This document shows, in pieces, positions 1 through 7,213 of a DNA stretch of 10,732 nt; position 1 is the first letter of the stretch; the number at the start of each line of letters is the position of its first letter. The stretch is from Bacteroidota bacterium (GTDB lineage Bacteria; Bacteroidota; Bacteroidia; Cytophagales; Hymenobacteraceae). The stretch lies in the NCBI GenBank assembly GCA_023424725.1, contig JAFADQ010000247.1, forward strand, positions 1-10,732, in the 5' to 3' direction. Position numbers and translations under genes: made by a program. The notes below the pieces were generated by a model. The model saw only the letters and a list, made by a program, of their open reading frames with translations, did not search any database and had not been told where the DNA came from.

Positions 1-1257
1 AAAACTTCCTGAAATAAAGACAGAGCCATTATTAAGGGCAGCTACATCGTTTCCATGGTCCGAGCCAGTACCACCAGCGCGTTCTACCCATTGTGCTTCT
101 CCTAAATTGTTATACGCAACTAAAAAAATATCTTCTGTATAAAGATTATCATTGTCTTTCTGGCTGGTTAACTGTAAATTCCCGAACTCTGCTTCTCCCC
201 TGAAAAAACCGGTTACATAGCTTGTGCCGCTATTATCTACAGAAATGCCTAAACCCTGATCTACCTCTAAGCCACCTGCGCTTTCGGCCCACATGGCGAT
301 GCCCAACGGGTTGTAGGCTGCAATAAATATATCGCTAAACGGAAAATCCGGATCATCGGAGTATCCTGTAATATACTGAGAGCCAAAGTTTGCTTCTCCG
401 GCAAAGTATCCGGTAACGTACGCATTTCCTAATAGGTCTATGTCTACATCTTCACCCGAATCATTATGAGGGCCGCCTGCACGTTGCGACCAGAGTACAG
501 TGCCAAAAGGGTCGTATTTTACGAGAAAGATATCCTGGGAAGGAAAACCGAAAAAGTTGTTGTTAATACTGGTGATCGGGACAGTTCCGCCAAAAGTCGC
601 GGTACCGGAGAAACTACCGGTAACGTGGCTTCCGCCGGCAAGGTCCGTAGCGATGGCGTGGCCTCGCTCAAAACCGGGGCCGCCGTCGCCCACTGCCCAT
701 ATTGCATTGCCTTGTGGGTCGTATTTTGCTATAAATACATCGTCGCCCCCGTTGCTGGTTATCGCCGGAGCAGTTCCGAAGGTAGCAGTTTCAGAGAAAT
801 AGCCGGTAATAAAGCTGTTTCCGGCTCCATCCGTATCTATTCCAAGCCCTTCGTCCTGTCCGGTTCCGCCCGCTGTTTCTACCCACAAAAGAGTTCCAGA
901 GTTAGAATACTTAGCGATAAAAATATCATCAGTGGGGTAATAGTCTATACCATCATAAGTGATTTCTGTACTGGTTACCTGTGTAGTGCCAAAAGTTGCG
1001 GTACCCATAAAGCGGCCGGTTACAAATACATTGCCGAAATTATCTACAGCAATACTGTTACCCGCATCATTATTGGGGCTTCCGGCTTGCTGCACCCAAA
1101 GCAAATTGCCATCCGGGTCGTATTTGGCTACAAAAATATCCTGATCGTCGCCGCCTGCAGATGTAAGCAGGGTAGTGCCGAAAGTTGCAGAACCAGTAAA
1201 TAAACCTGTTACATAAGTATTTCCCAGAGAATCTGCTGCTATGTCGTTGCCAATATC
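1..1257 (-). repeat. In-gene tandem repeats encoding 62-71-residue propeller units
   Basis: These are repeats at protein level inside the partial secreted protein. The conserved (V/I)(T/S)G-x-F anchor recurs at intervals of 63, 71, 62, 69, 67 and 67 residues. Most of the length variation falls in the loop between AxFG and DIF. DNA identity between units is modest, so the array is old rather than a recent expansion. Confidence 0.85.
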
Positions 1258-1374
1258 AGAGAATGAGCCGCCTTGGGCTATAGCCCAGGCAAAATCGTTT
1301 TGCGCCCTGGTAAGAGTTGAAGTATATAGGAATAATACAATGCTTGCCAGCCCGTAAAAATATATCTTTCCCAT
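1..1374 (-). CDS. Secreted SBBP-type beta-propeller repeat protein, partial (C-terminus outside the window)
   Basis: The minus strand is open from ATG at 1374 to the window edge, giving 458 codons with no stop. Residues 1-24 form a signal peptide: Lys3, a hydrophobic core (about 5-18), and a likely cleavage after Thr-Arg-Ala before Gln25. From about residue 40 the protein is a tandem array of 62-71-residue units. Each follows the plan GNDIAxD..GNxYVTGxFxGxAxFG, a variable loop, then DIFxAKYDPxGNxLW and an AGG turn. Six complete units and the start of a seventh are present, with the TG anchors at residues 57, 120, 191, 253, 322, 389 and 456. This is the SBBP / beta-propeller layout common in Bacteroidota exported proteins, which often carry a C-terminal type IX sorting domain; whether this one does cannot be seen. 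Function is unknown; surface or extracellular binding is inference. The gene is transcribed away from its right-hand neighbour. Confidence 0.88.
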   Translation of the reverse strand, partial: MGKIYFYGLASIVLFLYTSTLTRAQNDFAWAIAQGGSFSDIGNDIAADSLGNTYVTGLFTGSATFGTTLLTSAGGDDQDIFVAKYDPDGNLLWVQQAGSPNNDAGNSIAVDNFGNVFVTGRFMGTATFGTTQVTSTEITYDGIDYYPTDDIFIAKYSNSGTLLWVETAGGTGQDEGLGIDTDGAGNSFITGYFSETATFGTAPAITSNGGDDVFIAKYDPQGNAIWAVGDGGPGFERGHAIATDLAGGSHVTGSFSGTATFGGTVPITSINNNFFGFPSQDIFLVKYDPFGTVLWSQRAGGPHNDSGEDVDIDLLGNAYVTGYFAGEANFGSQYITGYSDDPDFPFSDIFIAAYNPLGIAMWAESAGGLEVDQGLGISVDNSGTSYVTGFFRGEAEFGNLQLTSQKDNDNLYTEDIFLVAYNNLGEAQWVERAGGTGSDHGNDVAALNNGSVFISGSF

Positions 1375-1696
1375 CCGATTGTATTTTAAAGCCTAACAAA
1401 AACTACTTCAAGGCTTATCCTTCGATCAAAACTTTACCTCATAAGATTTCCAGATTAAGAAATTTGTAGTCATTTTTGCCCTTTTATACCCCATTTTTCA
1501 CTTTTTGTTTTGTTTTCTAAATAATTTTTATATAGAAGATTGCTTTGAATAGCCATTATGCCGATAGAAAGCTGCAAAGGCCAATTTTGATGCTGTTACG
1601 ACACAACAAGGTTTTGTTATATTTTGTGGTTTTTGTTTATAATGTTTTGCCAGATTGAGCAGCATCGATATCAGCAGAAAAAACGTACTTTGCTCT
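1375..1696. other. Intergenic region between divergent genes
   Basis: This 322-bp AT-rich stretch separates the minus-strand secreted protein from the plus-strand DUF2185 gene, so it should carry promoters for both. A TAnnTTGC box lies at its right end (listed separately). A 6-bp inverted repeat (AAGCCT at 1389-1394, AGGCTT at 1411-1416) lies in the leader of the secreted-protein gene. The segment 1605-1650 is a run of TTTTG/TTTGT-like words that could hold further promoter elements. No convincing gene was seen. Confidence 0.6.
1686..1693 (+). promoter_or_regulatory. Possible -7 promoter box (TACTTTGC) before the DUF2185 gene
   Basis: TACTTTGC ends 3 nt before the chosen ATG. It fits a TAnnTTGC pattern also found before three other genes in this window and resembles the known Bacteroidota -7 element TAnnTTTG. 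If it is used, the transcript would have almost no leader. No clear -33 TTTG/TTG was found 19-23 bp upstream, so the assignment is tentative. Confidence 0.35.
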
Positions 1697-2035
1697 ATGG
1701 ATTTTAAAGAATACAAACTCGCTGCCCACGAGATAAAAGAGCTCATACCTTTTAAAGGATTTTGCATCGCCACGGATAAAATAACGGTAGATGGGCTGCC
1801 CGTAGGCTTTATGTACCGCGAAGAGCCCGACGAAGACGACGAAGCAGACAGCGGCTGGCGCATTTTTTCCGGCACCGAAGATCAGGAATATGTAGACGAC
1901 CCGGAAAATTCCGGCATTTACGAACTGAACACCATCGCCAATTACGACCCGGCCATTATTAATTACCTGGATAAGCCCATCGGTACCGAGCTTGAGCGGG
2001 TAGAGGGGAAAGATGAATTCAGGGAGCTGAAGTAA
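1697..2035 (+). CDS. DUF2185 / Imm33-type domain protein
   Basis: The product is 112 aa with no signal peptide or membrane segment, so it is probably cytoplasmic. Residues about 20-105 match what I recall of the DUF2185 family: GFCIATDKITVDG, VGFMYREEPD, SGWRIFSGTEDQEY, then DDPENSGIYELNTIANYDP and a final YLDKPIGTELER. The domain is listed among polymorphic-toxin immunity families as Imm33, but many members are stand-alone and of unknown role. It is acidic, with an EPDEDDEADSGW stretch. I chose ATG 1697; the frame also has a TTG at 1655, but the domain begins after residue 15 of that longer form and the extension lies over a possible promoter box. No toxin gene is visible next to it, so an immunity role is only inference. 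A lipoprotein gene follows after 44 bp and may be co-transcribed. Confidence 0.82.
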   Translation: MDFKEYKLAAHEIKELIPFKGFCIATDKITVDGLPVGFMYREEPDEDDEADSGWRIFSGTEDQEYVDDPENSGIYELNTIANYDPAIINYLDKPIGTELERVEGKDEFRELK

Positions 2036-2079
2036 AAAAGTAACTCTGTACCTGTTTAATAGCTGTAACTCTCTTTAAG

Positions 2080-2430
2080 ATGCGAAACTTTTCTGCCTTA
2101 CCGCTTTTGTTTATGGCTATTTCTTTGGCCGCCTGTAATAAAGACGATAGTAATGCTGAGGCACCGTTTCCACCTTGCCTTATACCCGCTATTGCCACTT
2201 TCGAGTCAGTGTATGCTTGTCACTCTGGTGCGACTGTTAATCAATACACATTTCAGGGCCACCTTGTATACACACTCAACCCCGGCATGTGTGGCGCCGA
2301 TATGTCATCAGAAGTAATAGATGAAAACTGCAAAACAATTGGATATTTGGGAGGTGTTACCGGAAATACCGAAATAAACGGCGAGGAATTCGGGAATGCA
2401 GTGTTTGTTAAAACAGTTTGGGCGAATTAG
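2080..2430 (+). CDS. Small cysteine-containing lipoprotein (possibly DUF6970-like)
   Basis: The product is 116 aa. Residues 1-18 are a lipoprotein signal peptide with lipobox L-A-A-C and lipidated Cys19. The next residues are N-K-D-D, acidic as in signals that send Bacteroidota lipoproteins to the outer-membrane surface; surface exposure is inference. The mature domain has four more cysteines (33, 47, 71, 84), enough for two disulfides in the periplasm or outside. Recognisable stretches are SGATVNQYTFQG, YTLNPGMCGADMSSEVID, CKTIGYLGGVTGNTEING and a GEEFGNA end, which I associate with small Bacteroidota proteins annotated DUF6970; I cannot confirm that name. The function is unknown. It lies 44 bp after the DUF2185 gene with no terminator-like hairpin between them. 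Confidence 0.85.
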   Translation: MRNFSALPLLFMAISLAACNKDDSNAEAPFPPCLIPAIATFESVYACHSGATVNQYTFQGHLVYTLNPGMCGADMSSEVIDENCKTIGYLGGVTGNTEINGEEFGNAVFVKTVWAN

Positions 2431-2563
2431 CCAAGTTATTTCGCTACTAATACTGGTTGATTAAATGTAAAGGCCAGGTTTAATATAGCCCCATACTTAC
2501 TATTACTGGTTCTTCTTTTATAAAATTTCTTTTTTATAGCCGCTTTATTCCATCTAAAAGCAC

Positions 2564-2571
2564 TATCTTGC
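2564..2571 (+). promoter_or_regulatory. Possible -7 promoter box (TATCTTGC) before the SNF2 gene
   Basis: TATCTTGC ends 22 nt before the ATG at 2594, a plausible distance for a short leader. It fits the same TAnnTTGC pattern as three other pre-gene sites here. The upstream partner element is not clear. Confidence 0.4.
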
Positions 2572-2593
2572 ATGTCGGTTAATAGTTTTTTGT

Positions 2594-5551
2594 ATGCAAG
2601 TCTCGTGCAATCAGCCTTTTCAGATTGTTTACTCACTCTTCGAGCACGAGTACCTGGGCTATCTATTTGAGTCGTTCGTAATTCAGCTAAATGCGAAAAA
2701 CGAGTTTACCCTTCAGCATCAGAATATCTCGGCCAAAAACGCCGACGAGTTTGCCGCAGGCCTTAACGAAGCCGATTTTAAGCTTATTTCGCTTATAGAT
2801 GCTATTCAGCAAGATCAGGTGCTAAAGCAATTCTGCACCAAAAAGCTTACCCCCGCCGATTTCTTCCTGAAAAACTACGATCCTGAAAAAGGCGACAAAA
2901 ACCTGCAGGAAAATATCGGCAATTACATACAAAGCCGTATGGCCCGTATAATGCCGCTGTTGCAAGGCAAGCAGGTGTTTATAATGGGCAAAGACGGCGA
3001 GCCCGCCTGGAAACAGATTTACATTGCCCCCGAAAAAGCCAGCGTGCTTTTTCATTTTATGCGCAATGCAGAAAATACGCATTATTTCCCCACCATTAAA
3101 TACCAGGGCCAAAAGCTGGAGTTTCAGTACAAAAACGGTGTGCTGGTGTGTAAGCAGCCTGCCTGGCTTTTGCTGGACGATACCATTTATAGTTTCGAGA
3201 AAGATGTAGACGGCAAAAAGCTACAGCCTTTTCTTACCAAAAAATTCATCATTATTCCGCGCAAAGTAGAAGATTCTTACTTCCGCAAATTTGTGGCGCC
3301 GCTGGTAGAACAGTTCGATGTGCACGCCAAAGGCTTCGATATAAAATCGGAGCGCCACGAGCCAATGCCTTTTCTTACTTTTTCGGAGATCTCGGCGCAG
3401 CAAGAACAGCAGCTCGCGATCTTCGCTAACGGCACCGGAACTGGCACTCACAGCTATGCCAACGGCCATTCTAAAGATAGCGAGCAGCAGGGCAAAATTT
3501 TGTTCGATCTTAGTTTCCGTTACGGAGGCTACCAGGTTATGGAAACCCCGGTAAAGCGGGTGAGCGTGAAAGTGGAAAAAACCACCGACTCGTATATTTT
3601 CCATCGCCTGATCCGCAATATCGACAACGAAAAAAACTATCTGAAAGAACTTAGCAGCCGCTCGCTGGAAGTAAAAAACGGAAAAGCATTGCTCGATAAA
3701 GCCAGCGCCTTTACCTGGCTAAACAACAATGTGCAGGAGCTGGAAGAGCTGGGTTTTAAAATAAAGCAGGGCACCGAAGGCGAGAAGAATTTCTTTATCG
3801 GCGAAGCCAGTCTTAACCTGGAAGTAACCGAAAGCAATGATTGGTTTGATGTGCACGGCATTGTGCGGTTTGGCCCATTCGAGATTCCGTTTATTAAGCT
3901 GAAGCCCTATATTCTGCAACGCAAAAACGAGTTCAGGCTGCCAAACGGACAAATTGCTATTATTCCGGAAGAGTGGTTTACTCAATATATAGAGCTGTTT
4001 GCCTTTACCGACGGCGAGCAAAACCTTACCCTTAAAAAGCACCACCTCGCGCTGGTAAAAGACCTGCAGGCCGGCAATTTGGCTACTGTAACCATGTCGC
4101 GCAAACTGGAGAAGCTGCGCGAGTTTGAAGAAATAGAAGAGCGCGACCTGCCCGGCGACTTTAACGGCACGCTACGGTCTTACCAAAAAGCCGGTTATAA
4201 CTGGATGCAGTTTTTGAGAGAATATCGGTTTGGCGGGTGTTTGGCCGACGATATGGGACTTGGCAAAACCGTGCAAACACTGGCCATGCTGCAGCAGCGC
4301 AAAGAAAACGGCGCAGGAGCGGCATCGCTGCTGGTAATGCCTACCTCGCTGGTGTATAACTGGCAAGCCGAGATAGAAAAATTCGCGCCCAGGCTGCGTG
4401 TTTTGGTGTATACCGGCACCTACCGCGATAAAGATATTGCCCGCTTCGCCAAATACGATCTGGTGCTGACCTCTTATGGCATTGTGCGCCTGGATGTGGA
4501 ATTGCTGAAAAAGTACTACTTCGATTATATAATTCTGGACGAGTCGCAGGCCATAAAAAACCCATCCAGCAACACCTCGGTTTCGGTGCGGCAGTTAAAA
4601 AGCAAGCACCGCTTAATTCTTACGGGTACGCCTGTAGAGAACAGCACCATGGATCTGTGGAGCCAGATGTCGTTTATAAACCCTGGTTTGCTGGGTTCCG
4701 AATCGTTTTTCCGGAAAGAGTTTCTGAAACCGGTAGAGAAGTTTAAAGACGAGCAGAAAACCAAAAAGCTGCACTCGTTAATTAAGCCGTTTATTTTGCG
4801 GCGCCAGAAAAGCCAGGTAGCCACCGAATTGCCCGAGAAAATTGAACAGATACATTACTGCCTCATGACCGAGGAGCAGGAGCACGAATACGAAGAAACC
4901 AAGAGCTACTACCGCAACAAAATTCTGCAGCAGATAGAAGATAAAAAGAAGCCCAACCACCATTTTATGCTCTTGCAGGGGCTAATGAAGCTGCGCCAGA
5001 TCGCTAACCACCCCCGCATGGCCAACGAGGAGTACGAACACGACTCGGGCAAGCTGAAAGAAATAATGCGCATGGCCCGCAATGCCATACAAGAAAACCA
5101 CAAGGTGCTTATTTTTTCGCAGTTTGTGCGCCACCTCGATATTGTAAAAGCCCAGCTAGACGAGCGCGGAATTACCTACACTTACCTGGATGGCAACACC
5201 ACCGACCGCCAGGGCCAGGTAAATAAATTTCAGACCGACGAAAGCATCCGGGTTTTCCTGATCTCGCTAAAGGCCGGTGGCGTGGGCCTTAACCTTACCG
5301 CCGCCGATTATGTGTTTATTTTAGACCCCTGGTGGAACCCCGCCGTAGAGGCCCAGGCAATAGACAGAGCGCATCGCATTGGGCAGGACAAAACGGTATT
5401 TACCTATAAATTCATCACCAAAAACACAGTAGAGGAGAAGATACTTGCCCTGCAAAACCGCAAGCTGCAACTGGTAAGCGACCTTATTTCGGTAGACGAA
5501 AGCGTGATTAAAAACCTCACCAGAGAAGATATAGAAAACCTGCTGGCCTAA
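2594..5551 (+). CDS. SNF2-family DEAD/DEAH-type ATPase (Swi2/Snf2 helicase-like protein)
   Basis: The product is 985 aa, the usual size for Bacteroidota SNF2 proteins. Residues 1 to about 500 are a family-specific N-terminal region without a signal peptide. It includes a Gly/Thr/Asn/Ser-rich linker near 279-300. The ATPase core starts at about 526 with LRSYQKAGYNWM. Motif I is DMGLGKT (553-559), motif II is DESQ (649-652), and motif III contains TGTP (677-680). The second RecA lobe starts near 837 (KVLIFSQF), continues through YLDGNT and SLKAGGVGLNL, and ends in motif VI QAIDRAHRIGQ (921-931). All catalytic motifs look intact. Such proteins translocate on double-stranded DNA and remodel protein-DNA complexes using ATP; bacterial members related to RapA act on RNA polymerase, but this one's target is unknown. 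No nuclease or methylase neighbour points to a defence island. ATG 2594 follows a possible promoter box; no strong ribosome-binding site is visible. Confidence 0.95.
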   Translation: MQVSCNQPFQIVYSLFEHEYLGYLFESFVIQLNAKNEFTLQHQNISAKNADEFAAGLNEADFKLISLIDAIQQDQVLKQFCTKKLTPADFFLKNYDPEKGDKNLQENIGNYIQSRMARIMPLLQGKQVFIMGKDGEPAWKQIYIAPEKASVLFHFMRNAENTHYFPTIKYQGQKLEFQYKNGVLVCKQPAWLLLDDTIYSFEKDVDGKKLQPFLTKKFIIIPRKVEDSYFRKFVAPLVEQFDVHAKGFDIKSERHEPMPFLTFSEISAQQEQQLAIFANGTGTGTHSYANGHSKDSEQQGKILFDLSFRYGGYQVMETPVKRVSVKVEKTTDSYIFHRLIRNIDNEKNYLKELSSRSLEVKNGKALLDKASAFTWLNNNVQELEELGFKIKQGTEGEKNFFIGEASLNLEVTESNDWFDVHGIVRFGPFEIPFIKLKPYILQRKNEFRLPNGQIAIIPEEWFTQYIELFAFTDGEQNLTLKKHHLALVKDLQAGNLATVTMSRKLEKLREFEEIEERDLPGDFNGTLRSYQKAGYNWMQFLREYRFGGCLADDMGLGKTVQTLAMLQQRKENGAGAASLLVMPTSLVYNWQAEIEKFAPRLRVLVYTGTYRDKDIARFAKYDLVLTSYGIVRLDVELLKKYYFDYIILDESQAIKNPSSNTSVSVRQLKSKHRLILTGTPVENSTMDLWSQMSFINPGLLGSESFFRKEFLKPVEKFKDEQKTKKLHSLIKPFILRRQKSQVATELPEKIEQIHYCLMTEEQEHEYEETKSYYRNKILQQIEDKKKPNHHFMLLQGLMKLRQIANHPRMANEEYEHDSGKLKEIMRMARNAIQENHKVLIFSQFVRHLDIVKAQLDERGITYTYLDGNTTDRQGQVNKFQTDESIRVFLISLKAGGVGLNLTAADYVFILDPWWNPAVEAQAIDRAHRIGQDKTVFTYKFITKNTVEEKILALQNRKLQLVSDLISVDESVIKNLTREDIENLLA

Positions 5552-5694
5552 AAGGTTTGGTTGTTGAATACGATCTAGAGATTAAAAGAGGAACACGATT
5601 TCTCTGCGGTTTCGGTCACGAGATATTATCCTCACCACTCCATCAGGCTTCATAATACTCGTTGAAAATAGTTGCACTGCTTCTACCAGGCGGT

Positions 5695-5721
5695 GTCATC
5701 CTGAACGATAGTGAAGGACCT
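5695..5721 (+). repeat. Dispersed intergenic repeat, GTCATCCTGAACG... class
   Basis: The segment begins GTCATCCTGAACG and ends GTGAAGGACCT. In one frame it reads VILNDSEGP, the same pattern as the HPERSEGP/CHPERSEG spurious translations of a widespread bacterial intergenic repeat. Only one copy of this core is present in the window. Recognition rests on recall of that repeat class, not on a search. Confidence 0.6.
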
Positions 5722-5814
5722 CGTCGGCAAAAGCTTCATCACTTTCTTAAATTATTATCCCGAGACGCCGCTTGCGCAAGGGTTTTCTTTTGCTGGAGGC
5801 AAACTACCGCTGCA

Positions 5815-5847
5815 CCTTGTCCTTCGGACATCACAAGGAGATCCTTG
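5815..5847. repeat. Overlapping inverted repeats CCTTGT/ACAAGG and CAAGGA/TCCTTG
   Basis: CCTTGT (5815-5820) can pair with ACAAGG (5833-5838), enclosing a nested GTCC-TTC-GGAC. Alternatively CAAGGA (5834-5839) can pair with TCCTTG (5842-5847). The two hairpins share bases and exclude each other. They probably belong to the same repeat element as 5695-5721, although this is inference. Confidence 0.45.
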
Positions 5848-5938
5848 CGCCAGAAACTTGGTTTTAACTTTGTGTTTTATTTGGCTACCAATATGTTACC
5901 GGCAGCAAGAGCAAAATGCCTTAATAGCCTCCTGAAAT

Positions 5939-5980
5939 AAAAAATGGCCGCTGCATTTATCCTGCCACGGCCATTTTTTT
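5939..5980. terminator. Bidirectional intrinsic terminator
   Basis: A perfect 12-bp stem pairs AAAAAATGGCCG (5939-5950) with CGGCCATTTTTT (5968-5979), with a 17-nt loop. The stem has an A tract on one side and a T tract on the other, so it can terminate transcription in both directions. It sits 5 bp beyond the stop codon of the minus-strand lipoprotein gene and about 390 bp beyond the SNF2 stop. It mainly serves the lipoprotein gene and blocks read-through from the left. Its right arm (CTGCC...GGCCATTTTTTT on plus) matches half of the hairpin repeats at 8623 and 9716. Confidence 0.85.
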
Positions 5981-5985
5981 GCCCC

Positions 5986-6936
5986 TTAAAGGCTGTCTAA
6001 CTTCGCAACCAGGTCTGGCTCCGGAATTTCGGCTACCGGAATATGGTGGTAGATTTCTGCAGGCCCCGATTCAAATTTCGCTTCGCCGTAATAAAACTTA
6101 TCGTTTTGTTTGCCAATGGCTACCAGCGTTACCGGAATTAGATCGGGTAATGAGATTGTGCTGTAAATCTGGCCGTTTTGGTGCACCGAAAAAGGGCTAA
6201 CCGCTCTAACGCCGCCTCCATACACGCAATAAACTACAAAGCCGTGGTAGGTTTCGAGGCCTTCTAAAATGCCGTTTACTGCCCGTGCGGTGGCGGTTTG
6301 GTTTACGTGGGCAACGTTAATCCAGCCAATGGTGTCGTTGGTAAAGCTTACTTCGTAATACGCAATTCCGCTGGCGGCCGAGTCGGCGGTTATATAATCT
6401 ACTAATACAGTATCGCCGGCGGCGGGGCGCTGCCAGGTGCCGTTTGCGCCCCGGCCAGAAAATAATTCTTTAGGGCTGGCGCTTGGTATGGTGTCTTTTT
6501 GCGGTAGTTGCATTCTGCTGTTTGTTACCCGAAGCGTGGTGCCTTGCTGCTTTGCGTTCAGATAAATTTCGCCGGCGGTAACTAAAAGGCGGCCATTAAA
6601 AACAGGCGGCATTTGGGCCAGAATCATGTCGCCACGGTCATAAATTTCTATCATTTCCAGTTGCACCTGCCCGGTTACGGCGCTGCCATCGGGCCGGGTA
6701 AATGCCTGCGGCCCAAAAATTACCTGTGTGCCGTTGCTGCCTGTTATGGTGCCTGGGTTTTGCGCGTCTACTACAAACTGCTGGCGCTGGGGCCGGTGTT
6801 GCTGCAGGAAAGGTAAAATAGCGCTGTTATCGGCTAAAGGCGGGCGCGGTTCTGGCTCGGGTTCGGGGCTGCAGGCGCCAAAAAACAGGGCGGCGGCAAC
6901 CAAAAACAAATAATATATGTGCTTGTTCATCAACAT
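5986..6936 (-). CDS. Bacteroidota lipoprotein of unknown function with ZU5-like N-terminal region
   Basis: The product is 316 aa. Residues 1-21 are a lipoprotein signal peptide (hydrophobic core about 7-19, lipobox F-G-A-C, lipidated Cys22), followed by an extended Pro/Glu linker (PEPEPEP, 24-30). Residues about 61-140 carry the pattern GTQVIFGPQAF, TGQVQLEMIEIYDRGDMIL, then GRLLVTAGEIYLNA. I associate this with an immunoglobulin-like or ZU5-like module in many Bacteroidota surface lipoproteins. The rest (about 165-316) is beta-rich with no motif I recognise. The role is unknown; it is probably anchored in the outer membrane. ATG 6936 is used; ATG 6930 two codons later is equally possible. 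It is divergent from the cryptochrome gene and ends in a strong terminator. Confidence 0.85.
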   Translation of the reverse strand: MLMNKHIYYLFLVAAALFFGACSPEPEPEPRPPLADNSAILPFLQQHRPQRQQFVVDAQNPGTITGSNGTQVIFGPQAFTRPDGSAVTGQVQLEMIEIYDRGDMILAQMPPVFNGRLLVTAGEIYLNAKQQGTTLRVTNSRMQLPQKDTIPSASPKELFSGRGANGTWQRPAAGDTVLVDYITADSAASGIAYYEVSFTNDTIGWINVAHVNQTATARAVNGILEGLETYHGFVVYCVYGGGVRAVSPFSVHQNGQIYSTISLPDLIPVTLVAIGKQNDKFYYGEAKFESGPAEIYHHIPVAEIPEPDLVAKLDSL

Positions 6937-6956
6937 CGGCTAATAAATTTGGTTTT

Positions 6957-6964
6957 GCAATTTA
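6957..6964 (-). promoter_or_regulatory. Possible -7 promoter box (TAAATTGC, minus strand) before the lipoprotein gene
   Basis: Read on the minus strand, TAAATTGC ends 20 nt before the ATG at 6936. It fits the TAnnTTGC pattern seen before other genes here. No clear -33 element was found. Confidence 0.35.
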
Positions 6965-7145
6965 ATACATTGTGCGTTGGTTTGTAAGTAAAGCGTAAAT
7001 TGATAAAAAAGCTGGGTGTGTATGCTGATATTTAGATTTGCCGCTGCTGGAATTAATTGCAGAGTATTAAAGTTTATCATCGTAGACCTTACCCTGCGAA
7101 GCCCGGTTTTAAAGGTGTTATAATCTAAAACTAACCTAAATATTG

Positions 7146-7153
7146 TATTTTGC
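7146..7153 (+). promoter_or_regulatory. Possible -7 promoter box (TATTTTGC) before the cryptochrome gene
   Basis: TATTTTGC ends 60 nt before the ATG at 7214 and would give a leader of about 55 nt. A second near-match to the known TAnnTTTGC element, TACCTTCGC at 7190-7198, lies closer to the start, so the true site is uncertain. Confidence 0.35.
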
Positions 7154-7213
7154 CGGCACCTGTGCGTATGCCATGTGCCGAACAATGCGTACCTTCGCAG
7201 CCTCTAATTAGCT

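Larger units (their letters stand above)
5552..5985. other. Non-coding region with dispersed repeat, inverted repeats and terminator
   Basis: This 434-bp gap lies between the 3' ends of the SNF2 gene and the minus-strand lipoprotein gene. It holds a repeat of the 'HPERSEGP' class (5695-5721), a 10-bp palindrome CTTGCGCAAG (5771-5780), overlapping CCTTG/CAAGG inverted repeats (5815-5847), and a strong terminator (5939-5980). Two open frames cross it (5662-5940 and 5711-5935), but they read through the repeat and palindromes and show no protein-like domains, so I do not call a gene. Confidence 0.7.

Noticed and set aside
466..1203. 245-aa plus-strand frame
   Set aside because: It lies antisense to the signal-peptide-bearing propeller-repeat protein. 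Its translation has no domain-like pattern, whereas the minus strand shows clear periodic repeats.
1389..1416. AAGCCT/AGGCTT inverted repeat in the leader of the secreted-protein gene
   Set aside because: A 6-bp stem with a 16-nt loop is expected by chance; there is no T tract and no supporting context for a riboswitch or attenuator.
1655..1696. Longer TTG-initiated form of the DUF2185 protein
   Set aside because: The extra 14 residues precede the conserved domain and overlap a possible promoter box; ATG 1697 is the simpler start.
2450..2512. Two TACTGGTT words, at 2450-2457 and about 2505-2512, between the lipoprotein and SNF2 genes
   Set aside because: Only 8 bp are shared and there are just two copies; there is no symmetry or association with a regulator gene.
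5662..5940. 92-aa and 74-aa plus-strand frames after the SNF2 gene
   Set aside because: They translate a known-type intergenic repeat (VILNDSEGP) and hairpins and lack any protein-like domain.
6940..7185. 81-aa minus-strand frame in the divergent promoter region
   Set aside because: It overlaps the expected promoters of both flanking genes, has no recognisable features, and its composition is that of AT-rich intergenic DNA.
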